From Desulfobacula sp. (GTDB lineage Bacteria; Desulfobacterota; Desulfobacteria; Desulfobacterales; Desulfobacteraceae), in NCBI GenBank assembly GCA_023701135.1, contig JAMPXP010000011.1:1-64000 (forward strand): a stretch of 64,000 bases of DNA. Direction: 5' to 3'. The translations under genes and the position numbers were made by a program. The notes under the pieces were generated by a model. It worked only from the letters and a program-made list of their open reading frames with translations. It had not been told where the DNA came from and did not search any database. Positions 30,757-38,983 of this stretch are shown piece by piece. Every line of letters starts with the position of its first letter. Within the stretch, counting starts at the first letter, position 1.

Positions 30757-31074
30757 TTAGTCTCCACAGGAGCCGCCGGAGCCGCAGCTCCCGCAACCTG
30801 ATTTCCCAAGATCCAGGTTGGAGTCCAGATGGAACCCCATCCCTGTAAAATCAATTTTAATGGTTTCCGCTTTTTCCATAAATTCTTTATCAACAACAAA
30901 TTTCAGGCCTTTTACATCAAAGGTGTCATCGGTATCTTTAGGCTCATCCAGAGCCATGGCAAGGGATGGCCCGCCTCAGCCGCCTGAATTGAGAAAGATC
31001 CGAATCGGGGTGGGTGTTTTCCCCTGGAAATAGTCATCGATCTGAGTTTTTGCAGGATCAGTCAAATTAATCAT
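30757..31074 (-). CDS. HesB/IscA-like selenoprotein with in-frame UGA (Sec 33)
   Basis: Read through TGA at 30976-30978, one frame gives a 105-residue IscA/HesB-like protein: SGG-U-GGPSLAMALDEPKD, where Sec 33 replaces the first of three conserved cluster cysteines, then KSGCGSC with C94 and C97 near the end. The family carries or assembles Fe-S clusters. AAGGAGAG precedes ATG 31074. Both sides of the UGA match the family with no shift, a SECIS-like hairpin follows, and selB is present, so recoding is much likelier than a broken gene. HesB-like selenoproteins are known from Sec-rich deltaproteobacteria. Standard gene callers would split it into two pieces. Confidence 0.88.
30941..30955 (-). 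promoter_or_regulatory. Candidate bacterial SECIS hairpin
   Basis: On the coding strand GGCTC-TGGAT-GAGCC forms a 5-bp perfect stem with a 5-base loop. The loop begins 25 bases after the UGA and has G as its second base, within the usual bounds for bacterial SECIS elements. It would recruit SelB. Confidence 0.6.
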
Positions 31075-31244
31075 GTTATATCTCTCCTTATATTTAATTT
31101 TTTCAGGATGACTCAGCCTGAATGCCATAATTCTAAACACACCCTTGCCGTCTGTCAATGCTTTGAAGCCTGTTTTGTCGGAAAGACGGGCCATTACTGA
31201 TTCCGGGCTTGCCTTATCCCCCATGAGTATTGTAAACTGGTCCC

Positions 31245-32309
31245 ATGAAATTGTCGGTTCCCTTCATACCGGACAAGCCATATCTCCGTTTTCTTAAAAA
31301 AAATATCCAGTGCCTGGAGTCCGTTTATTTCCCCCTTGTTTCAGGACCGGTTCTGGATTCACGAATCCGGGTTAAAGAAGCTGACACGGATGCTTTGGTC
31401 AAAGCGCTGAAACAGTTTAAAACCTTCAAAAAATACTGCCTTCTCAATTCCCGGTTCATTCACCCCCAGGCCTATCATGATCCTGATTTTTTGAGCCAAA
31501 CCATGGATAACCTTGAATTTTTAGCCCTTCATGCCGGTATTAACGGCTTTGTCTTTTCCGATGCGTATTTTCTCAATGCCCTGTCCCGGACAAGCCGGAA
31601 CATTATTCCGGATCTTGAGGCTGTGCCGGGCATCAACTGCATGATGGATTCTTCCCAAAAAGCCTTTGCTTTTTTCAACCTGATTGAAGACGCAGGGTTT
31701 AAAATGCCCGGAAAAATAGCCCTGGACCGGTCCTTGAACAGGGACCCGGCCCGGCTTGAAAAAACCGTCCGGAAAATCAAAAACCGTTATCCTTCCATGA
31801 AAATAGAAGTCCTGGCCAATGAAGGGTGCATGGATCTCTGTCCCTTCAAACTCACCCATGATGCCCAGATTTCCTTTTCCAATCTGGGCCTTTCAAAGAC
31901 AACCCATGATCTGACCAACAGGACCCTGGGCTGCCATGCCTATTTTTTTAAAAACCCGGAACGATTTTTCCTATCCCCGTTTATCCGGCCTGAGGATTTA
32001 AGCTTTTACAAAGATATCGCCGACACGGTCAAGCTCTGCGGAAGAACCCTGGGATCCAAATTCCTCATGAATTGTATCACCGCCTACAGGGACGCCTCCT
32101 ATGACGGCAACCTGCTCTCCCTCATGGATGCGGCTCACTGGTTGTCGGACCACATCCATATCGACAACAAAAAACTTGATCCGGGATTCCTGTCCGTGTT
32201 AACCTCCTGTTCAAAAGATTGCAGAAGCTGTTCGACATGCCGCAATTTTTTATTAACCACATCCAGGCGCAAACCCTTTAAAATTAAAGCCTATGAGGAC
32301 TATCTATGA
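31245..32309 (+). CDS. U32 peptidase-like protein
   Basis: The 354-residue protein resembles the U32 peptidase-like TIM-barrel group, most members of which have RNA- or cofactor-modification roles rather than proven protease activity. Seen: an early YCLLNSRF strand, MDSSQKAFAFFNLIEDAG, LDRSLNRDPARLEKTVR, the conserved cysteine block LANEGCMDLCPFKLTHD, FLSPFIRPEDLSFYKD and YDGNLLSLMD. A cysteine-rich end CSKDCRSCSTC could bind an Fe-S cluster or zinc. galE starts within its stop region (ATGA overlap), so the two are co-translated. A metabolic link with galE is not obvious. Confidence 0.65.
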   Translation: MKLSVPFIPDKPYLRFLKKNIQCLESVYFPLVSGPVLDSRIRVKEADTDALVKALKQFKTFKKYCLLNSRFIHPQAYHDPDFLSQTMDNLEFLALHAGINGFVFSDAYFLNALSRTSRNIIPDLEAVPGINCMMDSSQKAFAFFNLIEDAGFKMPGKIALDRSLNRDPARLEKTVRKIKNRYPSMKIEVLANEGCMDLCPFKLTHDAQISFSNLGLSKTTHDLTNRTLGCHAYFFKNPERFFLSPFIRPEDLSFYKDIADTVKLCGRTLGSKFLMNCITAYRDASYDGNLLSLMDAAHWLSDHIHIDNKKLDPGFLSVLTSCSKDCRSCSTCRNFLLTTSRRKPFKIKAYEDYL

Positions 32310-33322
32310 AAATTCTGGTTACCGGAGGCGCAGGGTATATCGGAAGTCACACCTGTGTTGAACTCTTAAATGAAGACTACGAGGTTGTCGTCCTTGACAA
32401 TCTTTCCAACAGCTCGGAGGAATCTTTGAACCGGGTCAGGCGGATTACGGGCCGGCCCTTTGCATTTTACAAAACCGATCTCCTGGATAAAAAAGCGACG
32501 GCCGCCATTTTTTCGGATCATCAGATTGATGCCGTTATTCATTTTGCCGGGCTGAAAGCGGTGGGGGAATCGGTTCTCATTCCTTTGAAATATTTTCACA
32601 ACAATATCACCGGCACCTTAAACCTTCTCGAGGCCATGGGGGATGCCGGAGTAAAAAACCTGGTGTTTTCTTCCTCTGCAACGGTCTATGGTGATCCTGC
32701 CTCCCTTCCCATCACAGAGGATTTCCCCCTGTCGGCCACCAACCCCTATGGCCGGACAAAGCTCATGATTGAAGAAATCCTGAAAGATCTCCACCGTTCC
32801 GATGAAACCTGGAACATTGCCCTCCTGAGATATTTCAACCCTGTGGGAGCCCATTCAAGCGGTGAGATCGGAGAAGATCCGGCCGGGATTCCCAACAATC
32901 TCATGCCTTATATTTCCAGGGTGGCCGTGGGCTCCCTGCCCGAGGTCAATGTATTCGGCCATGATTATCCGACCCCGGACGGAACCGGGGTCCGGGATTT
33001 TATCCATGTGGTGGACCTTGCCCTGGGCCACATCCGGACCCTTCCAAAACTCTATGCCCGGCCGGGCATCGTGATTTATAACCTCGGCACGGGTCAGGGG
33101 TATTCGGTCCTTGACATGATCAAGGGATTTGAAGATGCCTGCGGGAAAAAAATCCCTTATAAAATGGGGCCAAGGCGTGCCGGAGATGTCGCCGCCTGCT
33201 GGTCCGATCCTTCAAAGGCCTTTGATGAACTGGGCTGGAAGGCCCAAAAATCACTCGATGATATGTGCAGGGACACCTGGCACTGGCAAAGAAAAAATCC
33301 GAACGGATTCCGGAAAAACTGA
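32306..33322 (+). CDS. galE: UDP-glucose 4-epimerase
   Basis: The 338-residue short-chain dehydrogenase-type enzyme interconverts UDP-glucose and UDP-galactose, supplying sugars for LPS. The NAD-binding GGAGYIGSH opens the protein, SSSATVYGDP and the catalytic YGRTK (YxxxK) follow, and YFNPVGAHSSGEIGEDP and NLGTGQGYSVLDM are GalE signatures. The length is standard. It overlaps the U32-like gene by 4 bases. Confidence 0.94.
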   Translation: MKILVTGGAGYIGSHTCVELLNEDYEVVVLDNLSNSSEESLNRVRRITGRPFAFYKTDLLDKKATAAIFSDHQIDAVIHFAGLKAVGESVLIPLKYFHNNITGTLNLLEAMGDAGVKNLVFSSSATVYGDPASLPITEDFPLSATNPYGRTKLMIEEILKDLHRSDETWNIALLRYFNPVGAHSSGEIGEDPAGIPNNLMPYISRVAVGSLPEVNVFGHDYPTPDGTGVRDFIHVVDLALGHIRTLPKLYARPGIVIYNLGTGQGYSVLDMIKGFEDACGKKIPYKMGPRRAGDVAACWSDPSKAFDELGWKAQKSLDDMCRDTWHWQRKNPNGFRKN

Positions 33323-33336
33323 GGGGAGAGATCATC

Positions 33337-34959
33337 ATGGATGGCTATATCCATAATCTGAAAACAAGTATACGAACCGGAAAACTCGGGCAGGCAAAGG
33401 CCCTGCTCGCCGGCATGTCTTCACGGCCGGAACCTGAAAAAAAGGAAGCCTTCGAAATCCTTGCCCTCACCTCGGGCAAGGCCGCCTTTGAGCTGCTGTC
33501 GGACCTGGCCCCTGAAACCCGCCAAGACCCGGATATGCATGAGAGGCTGGTCAGGCTCATCACGGACCGGGCCCATCTTGATTTCCGGTTCGCCCTGATT
33601 TTATTGAACCTTGTGGACCGGAATACGGCTTTCAATCTCTCCCCTCTTTTAAGGCATATCCTGACCAATGGAACGGATAAGGATCTTTTAAACGCCATCA
33701 TCCGCGCCGCAGGAAAATTGCACATGGAAAGCATGATCGATGATATTGCGGAGTTTATTTTTTACGATGACCCGATTCTGAAAACCGAGGCCGTGAGGGC
33801 TCTTGAGCGGATCGGAACACCAAAGGCCTGTGAAAAACTGGAACAGGCCTCAAAAACCAGAAAATCCGATCAGGACATCCTGGATGCCCTGGATGTCCTG
33901 AAGTCGAAGGAACCCGTCGCCACCGCCGCTGCCCCTTCCCCGGCTCATACCCCCGACAGCCTTGAGAACGATCTGGACCGGCTTTCCTCTGTGGATGTCA
34001 ATGAAAGGTTCAAGGCCTTTATCACCCTGTCTGAAAAAGGGGCGGAACTGTCTCCCATCCTTTTGAAACATTTGAAAAAAGACCCGGACCACGACCTCAT
34101 GATCAATATCCTCCGCCTGATTTCAAGAACCATTCCCCTGGAAGCGGTGAATGATCTCTTTGACCTCATCGCCCGGAAAGAAACGGCCCCTGCCGTCAGA
34201 TTTACCGCCTACACCGCACTTGAGTCTTTCCCGGAACTTGAATCCGCCGCTTCGGTGATCCAGGGCATTTCAGACCCTTCCCTGCCGGTCCGGCTGGCTG
34301 CCATGAAGGTCCTGGATAAGAACCTGTCTGATTTTGTCTGCGCCGAGATTAAAAACAGGATCGAATCCGGCACCAAAAAGGGAGAGGCCCTGGCCGAAAC
34401 CGTTTTAGACGCCCGGGCCGGGCATATCATTGAATATCTCATGGTTTCGGATACCTTTTCCTATATGGCCTCCAATTATCTGACCCGGACAGCCCCGGTT
34501 CAGGTCCTGGATACCTTCATTCAAATCCTGGAAAGCCGAAATCTGAAATCCACTGCGAAAAAATACCTGGATATCCGGGAAAAAAGGGCCGCCCGGGATA
34601 CGGACAGGGTCATTGTCATCAGCTCCTATGAATCCATCCTGAATGCCTATTGCAGGATTCTTTACACATCCGGTCTATCAAGCCTGACCTTTCGGCGGCC
34701 CCAGGATGCCTTTGAAGCCATGGTCTCCCAAAAGCCCGCCGCCGTCATCTGTGATCTTTTTTTAAATGATATGACGGGCATGACCCTTGCCGGAGAAGTC
34801 AGGGGCCTTTATTCAACCGAGGACGTCCCGGTCATCATTTCCGCCCTTCAAAAGAACCTGGATAAGCCTCTTCTCCAAGCAGAACTGGACCGGGCAGGGG
34901 TCAACGCCCTCTGGGAGTTTCCGCCAAAACCCGCCCAGATCAAATCCTGGATCAAATAA
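33337..34959 (+). CDS. HEAT-repeat protein with C-terminal receiver-like domain
   Basis: The start at 33337 follows GGGGAGAG; a longer frame from 33265 lies within galE. The 540-residue product has HEAT-like helical repeats (about 20-215), a Pro/Ala linker near 205-220, further helical repeats (about 220-420) and a C-terminal receiver-like domain (about 430-540). In the receiver the usual paired acids after the first strand are absent (VIVISSYES), but an aspartate stands at the acceptor position in AVICDLFLND. It may therefore be a degenerate, possibly unphosphorylated, signalling scaffold. It lies 14 bases after galE and 11 bases before an ATP-grasp gene. Confidence 0.78.
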   Translation: MDGYIHNLKTSIRTGKLGQAKALLAGMSSRPEPEKKEAFEILALTSGKAAFELLSDLAPETRQDPDMHERLVRLITDRAHLDFRFALILLNLVDRNTAFNLSPLLRHILTNGTDKDLLNAIIRAAGKLHMESMIDDIAEFIFYDDPILKTEAVRALERIGTPKACEKLEQASKTRKSDQDILDALDVLKSKEPVATAAAPSPAHTPDSLENDLDRLSSVDVNERFKAFITLSEKGAELSPILLKHLKKDPDHDLMINILRLISRTIPLEAVNDLFDLIARKETAPAVRFTAYTALESFPELESAASVIQGISDPSLPVRLAAMKVLDKNLSDFVCAEIKNRIESGTKKGEALAETVLDARAGHIIEYLMVSDTFSYMASNYLTRTAPVQVLDTFIQILESRNLKSTAKKYLDIREKRAARDTDRVIVISSYESILNAYCRILYTSGLSSLTFRRPQDAFEAMVSQKPAAVICDLFLNDMTGMTLAGEVRGLYSTEDVPVIISALQKNLDKPLLQAELDRAGVNALWEFPPKPAQIKSWIK

Positions 34960-34970
34960 GGGAATCGGCC

Positions 34971-35750
34971 TTGAACATCAAGCCTATTGCCCTAGGAGCA
35001 AGGTTGAGGGGAGTTCCTTCCATTCATACCCTGGGGTTCAAACCTGTTTTTGAGGCCTATACCCCCCAAGAACAGCGGCTGATACTGGAGGCGGAAAAAA
35101 TCTATTACCCCACCGCCTTTTATGCAGATCTCTTTAATGCCATGGGAAAACCGACCTTTCCCAGCTTTCATACCTATAAATTTGCCATGGACAAGATAAA
35201 ACAGACGGCTATCTTTCACATGCTTGGTATTCCCCACCCTAAAACCAGGGTTTTTTATGGGGAAACGCAGAAAAAAACCATTTTGGATTTTTTTTCTTTC
35301 CCATTTATCGCCAAAAAAGCCAGGGGCTCTGCCAGAGGCAGGGGCGTTTTTCTGATACACAACAGGGAAGACCTTGCCCTTTATCTTAAACACCACAGTC
35401 CTGCCTATATCCAGGAATATCTGCCCATTGACAGGGATATGAGAATCATCATTATGGGAAAAAAAATACGGCTGGCCTTCTGGCGGGTCGGAGACCCGGA
35501 CAATTTTAAAACCAATCTTTCCCAGGGCGGGGCTGTCTGTTTTGATTCCCTGCCCCGGGAGGCCCTGGACCTTGCCGAAAGGACGGCTTTAAGCTGCGGC
35601 TGGGATGATGTGGGCATTGATATGGTGATGCATGGGGGCCGGCCCTATGTTCTGGAAGGCAATATGAAATATGGAACAAAAGGATTTCATACGGCCGGCA
35701 TTGATTATAAAACAATGCTGGCAGGGCTGATCCTTAAGGGTGAACTCTAA
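34971..35750 (+). CDS. RimK-like ATP-grasp protein
   Basis: This 259-residue protein starts at TTG 34971, preceded by AAGGGA. The ATP-grasp fold is visible: a central KTRVFYG and FIAKKARGSARGRGVFLI (ATP-binding lysine and glycine-rich loop), YIQEYLPIDRDMRIIIMG, and the metal-binding acidic end DDVGIDMVMHGGRPYVLEGNMKYG. This order fits RimK/GshB-type ligases, which join an amino acid or other amine to a carboxylate. The substrate is unknown. The tight spacing to the HEAT/receiver gene suggests a joint function. Confidence 0.78.
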   Translation: MNIKPIALGARLRGVPSIHTLGFKPVFEAYTPQEQRLILEAEKIYYPTAFYADLFNAMGKPTFPSFHTYKFAMDKIKQTAIFHMLGIPHPKTRVFYGETQKKTILDFFSFPFIAKKARGSARGRGVFLIHNREDLALYLKHHSPAYIQEYLPIDRDMRIIIMGKKIRLAFWRVGDPDNFKTNLSQGGAVCFDSLPREALDLAERTALSCGWDDVGIDMVMHGGRPYVLEGNMKYGTKGFHTAGIDYKTMLAGLILKGEL

Positions 35751-35753
35751 ATT

Positions 35754-36287
35754 TTACAGAAGCCCTGCATCCATATCATCCTCTTCCCATTCGGTCAGGT
35801 ATTTTTTGATATCCGCATATGCTGAATTACCCCGGGGTTTGAACAAAAGATAGCCCAACTGTTCCATATTCTTTGCAAGACTATGGAAAAATGCCCGTTC
35901 AACAAATTCTGTGGTTGGCTTTTCTTCAGGCAGGGTCAGCCCTTCAAAAATATGCCGGGTCAAATGGCCTTCCGGGATAAAACAATCGCAAACCGAAGTC
36001 TTCCATTCTTCCAGGAAATTGGCAATTCTCCACGGGATCAGCTCCTCAGGCCTGAATATGGTTGTATTTTGGGGATTGAACGGCGAGGAGACGATCTGCA
36101 TTTTCCGGTTGTCATATTGAATTAATGATTTTAAAAGAACCTCCATATGATTGGAAAAAATCCATTCCTCGGGTTCCAGCAGAACCGGCGGAAATTCGCT
36201 GCTGGTCAGCGCAAATCGAAATGGCCCCTGATTTTTCCAAAACAGTTTGAATTCCTTTGAATTTGAAAGTATCTGCCGAGTCGGCAT
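35754..36287 (-). CDS. Protein of unknown function
   Basis: The start is set at ATG 36287, eight bases after AAGGA; upstream in-frame ATGs lack ribosome sites. The 177-residue product is soluble and acidic at its end (EWEEDDMDAGLL). It has PPVLLEPEEWIFSNHMEVLLKSLI and FVERAFFHSLAKNMEQLGYLLF, both likely helices, and a cysteine pair CDC near residue 100. No family is recognised. It faces the ATP-grasp gene, with only three bases between their stop codons, and lies upstream of the divergent NlpC/P60 gene. Confidence 0.6.
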   Translation of the reverse strand: MPTRQILSNSKEFKLFWKNQGPFRFALTSSEFPPVLLEPEEWIFSNHMEVLLKSLIQYDNRKMQIVSSPFNPQNTTIFRPEELIPWRIANFLEEWKTSVCDCFIPEGHLTRHIFEGLTLPEEKPTTEFVERAFFHSLAKNMEQLGYLLFKPRGNSAYADIKKYLTEWEEDDMDAGLL

Positions 36288-36656
36288 GGCACCCATCCTT
36301 ATTGTATCCGTACACATCATTTTTTTTTGGGCCTCTACCCTAATCCGGATCTTTGTACCCAGATTTTTTTCACAATGCAATAGCAGAACCAAACCAATGG
36401 ATTCTTTGTCCGTCTCGAAATATTCCCGGGTTCAATTTGTAAAACATGAATTTTTGGGTTGACAAGGGACTTAAAAATATTCTATTTCCCCAGGAAACCG
36501 GAAGAATTCCCGGTAAAAAAAGCCTTATGCCCTTAATAACACAGGATAGGGCAAAAGACGGGACAGAGAATGATTTAATTTTTTATGCAGGAGAGGCAGA
36601 AAGACGGAAAGGTAAAATTCCGTTTGGTATAAACAAACGCATAGTGACGGGAAAAA

Positions 36657-37913
36657 ATGCACAGACTGCTCAACCCTCTTTTTCGGAAAACTTGTACCTG
36701 GTTTGTTTATGGCTTGATCGTCATCATGTCCGCTTCCATTGCTTTTGGCGTTGAAACCAAGACCGATTCCTCTCCCCTATCCACCGTCGGCCTGACGGAT
36801 CAACAGTTTGAAGACAGATTGAAACAATTTATCGGCATCCCCTATCGCCGGGGGGGAACCACGACCACGGGCCTGGATTGTTCCGGTTTTGTCAGACTGG
36901 TCTATGATCAGATCTTCGGCATTGAATTGCCCCACAGTTCCGTGGCCCAGTTTAAATTCTCAGATCTGAAAAAAATTGATAAACGGGAAATGCAGCCCGG
37001 GGATTTGTTGTTTTTCGGTAATGCAGGGAAAAAGAGGATTAACCATGTCGGAGTCTATATCTCGGACAATAAATTTATTCATGCCAGCAGCACTGAGGGG
37101 ATTAAGGTATCAGGTCTGGATGAGAGCTACTGGAAGAAAAGATTTATGGGGACCAAGCGCCATGAAGACTTGAGTTCCGGTTTTGATACCGATGGAATCC
37201 GGTTTGAGACCTCGTTGCAAATACCGGTTCATGAGAATGGAAGTATCATGAGCTACCGGCGGGACGACTTCAGTGCAAATGATCTATCCCTGCAGGAAGA
37301 TTTAGAGAATCCTGCCTCCGGAACCCTTAGCTTAAATGATTCCCGGCATTATCTGCATGAAATCGGTTATGCCCATTCCCTGTCCGACGGGCTTGATATC
37401 AATGTGAGCGCCGTTCATGAAAATTTCGACGTATATACGGCCTGGCCTGAATCAGACGCCGATGCCGGCTATCTGGCCTATGACTCGGTATACGACACGG
37501 CTGACAGGCTCGGGGTCAAACTGGCCGGTGCCTTCCAACCCAGCCGCTGGCTCAGAATCACCCCCTCCATTACCTATTATGACTATGCCAAAGAGAATGA
37601 AGATATCTTAAATGCCCCGGAATGGTTGTTCGGCTTGAACACTGTTCTGTTGCCCTTCCATAAACAATGGTCCTTGTCCATGCTGCTCCAGTATTCTGAA
37701 AAAGATGATTTTAAAGATCTCAATTCCCCTTACAGCCGGTTCAGTTCTCTTGATCTGGCCATCAAGCTGGGGATCCATCTTACCGACAATCTTCAATTCT
37801 CCATCATGGGTGAGCATGATAAACGCTCAGCCGCCTATGGGATTTCCGGAGACTCTCTGATTCTGGATTCCAAGACCAGCAATGTTTCCATGTCCTTTGA
37901 TTTCAGCTATTAA
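36657..37913 (+). CDS. NlpC/P60 hydrolase with barrel-like C-terminal domain
   Basis: The 418-residue precursor has a signal peptide (hydrophobic about 14-30) and an NlpC/P60 papain-like domain (about 45-170) with catalytic C75 in GLDCSGFVRL, H130 in INHVGVYI and H142 in FIHASS. This family cuts D-Glu-DAP bonds in peptidoglycan. The rest, about 180-418, is unlike usual NlpC partners: alternating polar and hydrophobic strands such as LRITPSITYYDY, WSLSMLLQYSEK, LDLAIKLGIHLTDNLQFSIMG, and a terminal MSFDFSY with aromatic last residue, as in outer-membrane beta-barrels. Around ten strands could be drawn. The fusion suggests an enzyme held at the outer membrane. Start codon lacks a strong ribosome site. 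Confidence 0.78.
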   Translation: MHRLLNPLFRKTCTWFVYGLIVIMSASIAFGVETKTDSSPLSTVGLTDQQFEDRLKQFIGIPYRRGGTTTTGLDCSGFVRLVYDQIFGIELPHSSVAQFKFSDLKKIDKREMQPGDLLFFGNAGKKRINHVGVYISDNKFIHASSTEGIKVSGLDESYWKKRFMGTKRHEDLSSGFDTDGIRFETSLQIPVHENGSIMSYRRDDFSANDLSLQEDLENPASGTLSLNDSRHYLHEIGYAHSLSDGLDINVSAVHENFDVYTAWPESDADAGYLAYDSVYDTADRLGVKLAGAFQPSRWLRITPSITYYDYAKENEDILNAPEWLFGLNTVLLPFHKQWSLSMLLQYSEKDDFKDLNSPYSRFSSLDLAIKLGIHLTDNLQFSIMGEHDKRSAAYGISGDSLILDSKTSNVSMSFDFSY

Positions 37914-37979
37914 TAAAAAGACCGCTCTTATCCTTTCAGTCCGGTAAAACGATTAAAATTTGCCCCTGATTGTTTTTCC

Positions 37980-38007
37980 TTGACCTTGAATTTATCTTTT
38001 GTTAACT
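37980..38007 (+). promoter_or_regulatory. Possible promoter of the biotin operon
   Basis: TTGACC at 37980-37985 is followed after 16 bases by TTAACT at 38002-38007. The -10 region would lie inside the BirA-type operator, so bound BirA would block polymerase. The match of the -10 is only fair. Confidence 0.4.
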
Positions 38008-38031
38008 ATTCTGTCTTGAAATGGTTAACAA
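37999..38031 (+). promoter_or_regulatory. BirA-type operator overlapping the birA start
   Basis: TTGTTAACT (37999-38007) and GGTTAACAA (38023-38031) are near-perfect inverted half-sites with a 15-base spacer, the layout known for BirA binding sites. The ATG of birA (38021) lies inside. The adjacent genes are all for biotin ligation and uptake, which supports autoregulation by biotinyl-AMP-bound BirA. Confidence 0.8.
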
Positions 38032-38968
38032 AGAAATCTCCATAAAGGATGAAATCCTGAAAATCCTCTTTCTGGCAAAGGGGGAAACCGTGTCCGGGGT
38101 CCGGCTCAGTGAAATGCTGAACATTTCCCGGGTGGCGGTATGGAAGCATATTTCATCCTTAAAGGAAACCGGCGTTGGTGTAGAGTCCCGGCCCAGGGGC
38201 TATGCCCTGCTCAACCCGGATGACCTGCTGTTGCCCTTCTGCTTTAAGGCCGGATGTCAAGACAGAATTTTCCATTTTCAAGAACTTGAATCCACCATGG
38301 ATCAGGCCAAAGCGCTGGCCCGAAGCCGGGCTCCCCATTTAAGTGTGGTAATCGCTGAGAACCAGACCACGGGAAGGGGACGGCTCCTACGCAAATGGTT
38401 TTCATCAAAGGGCGGACTCTGGTTCACCCTGATATTAAAGCCCCAAATCCCGCCGGTCCTGTCCTATGTCTATAATTTTGCCGCATCCTTCTGTCTTTCA
38501 AGAACCTTAAACCGCCTATTTGATATTGACGTCAAGGTCAAATGGCCCAATGATCTCCTCTTGAACGGGCAAAAGCTGGCCGGGCTTCTTTCGGAAATGG
38601 AAACAAAGGGGGATATGACGGAATTTCTCAATATCGGGATCGGTCTGAATGTGAACAATGACCCCCGGCAATATGAACCCAAAGCCATTTCCATCAAGGA
38701 TGTTCTGAACAGGGAGGTATCCCGCCGATTCATCCTTGAAGCCTTTCTCGCGGATTTTGAGGATCAGATCCAAACCCTGGACGCCGCAACCCTCATCGGA
38801 CTATGGAAAAAACAGACCTCCACCATCGGCAGCCGGGTGAGGATAGAAACCTTTGGAAAAACCGTCGAAGGCCTCGCCCTGGATGTGGACGAGACCGGGG
38901 CCCTGATCCTCCGGGACAACTCCGGTGAAATACAAACCATCATTTATGGAGACTGTTTTCATACTTAA
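38021..38968 (+). CDS. birA: Bifunctional biotin-protein ligase and repressor BirA
   Basis: The 315-residue enzyme makes biotinyl-AMP and attaches biotin to carboxylases, and with its DNA-binding head also represses biotin genes. Residues about 8-65 form the winged helix (VSGVRLSEMLNISRVAVWKHISSLKETG). The catalytic loop GRGRLLRKWFSSKGGLWFT carries the biotinyl-AMP-binding GRGRxxR. KWPNDLLLNGQKLAGLLSE and the C-terminal SH3-like domain follow. No ribosome site precedes the ATG and the operator spans it, so translation may begin from a very short leader. It heads the birA-bioY-bioM-bioN unit. Confidence 0.93.
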   Translation: MVNKEISIKDEILKILFLAKGETVSGVRLSEMLNISRVAVWKHISSLKETGVGVESRPRGYALLNPDDLLLPFCFKAGCQDRIFHFQELESTMDQAKALARSRAPHLSVVIAENQTTGRGRLLRKWFSSKGGLWFTLILKPQIPPVLSYVYNFAASFCLSRTLNRLFDIDVKVKWPNDLLLNGQKLAGLLSEMETKGDMTEFLNIGIGLNVNNDPRQYEPKAISIKDVLNREVSRRFILEAFLADFEDQIQTLDAATLIGLWKKQTSTIGSRVRIETFGKTVEGLALDVDETGALILRDNSGEIQTIIYGDCFHT

Positions 38969-38983
38969 CAAAGGAACCCTTGC

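Noticed and set aside
30757-30957. Separate 66-residue gene after the TGA
   Set aside because: It begins at an internal Met and is the C-terminal part of the selenoprotein.
30976-31224. Separate 82-residue gene ending at the TGA
   Set aside because: Its first part is non-coding leader; from 31074 it is the N-terminus of the selenoprotein, continuing through the UGA.
36446-36754. Frame of 102 residues before the NlpC/P60 gene
   Set aside because: No ribosome site, no recognisable domain, and its end overlaps the signal peptide of the real gene in another frame.
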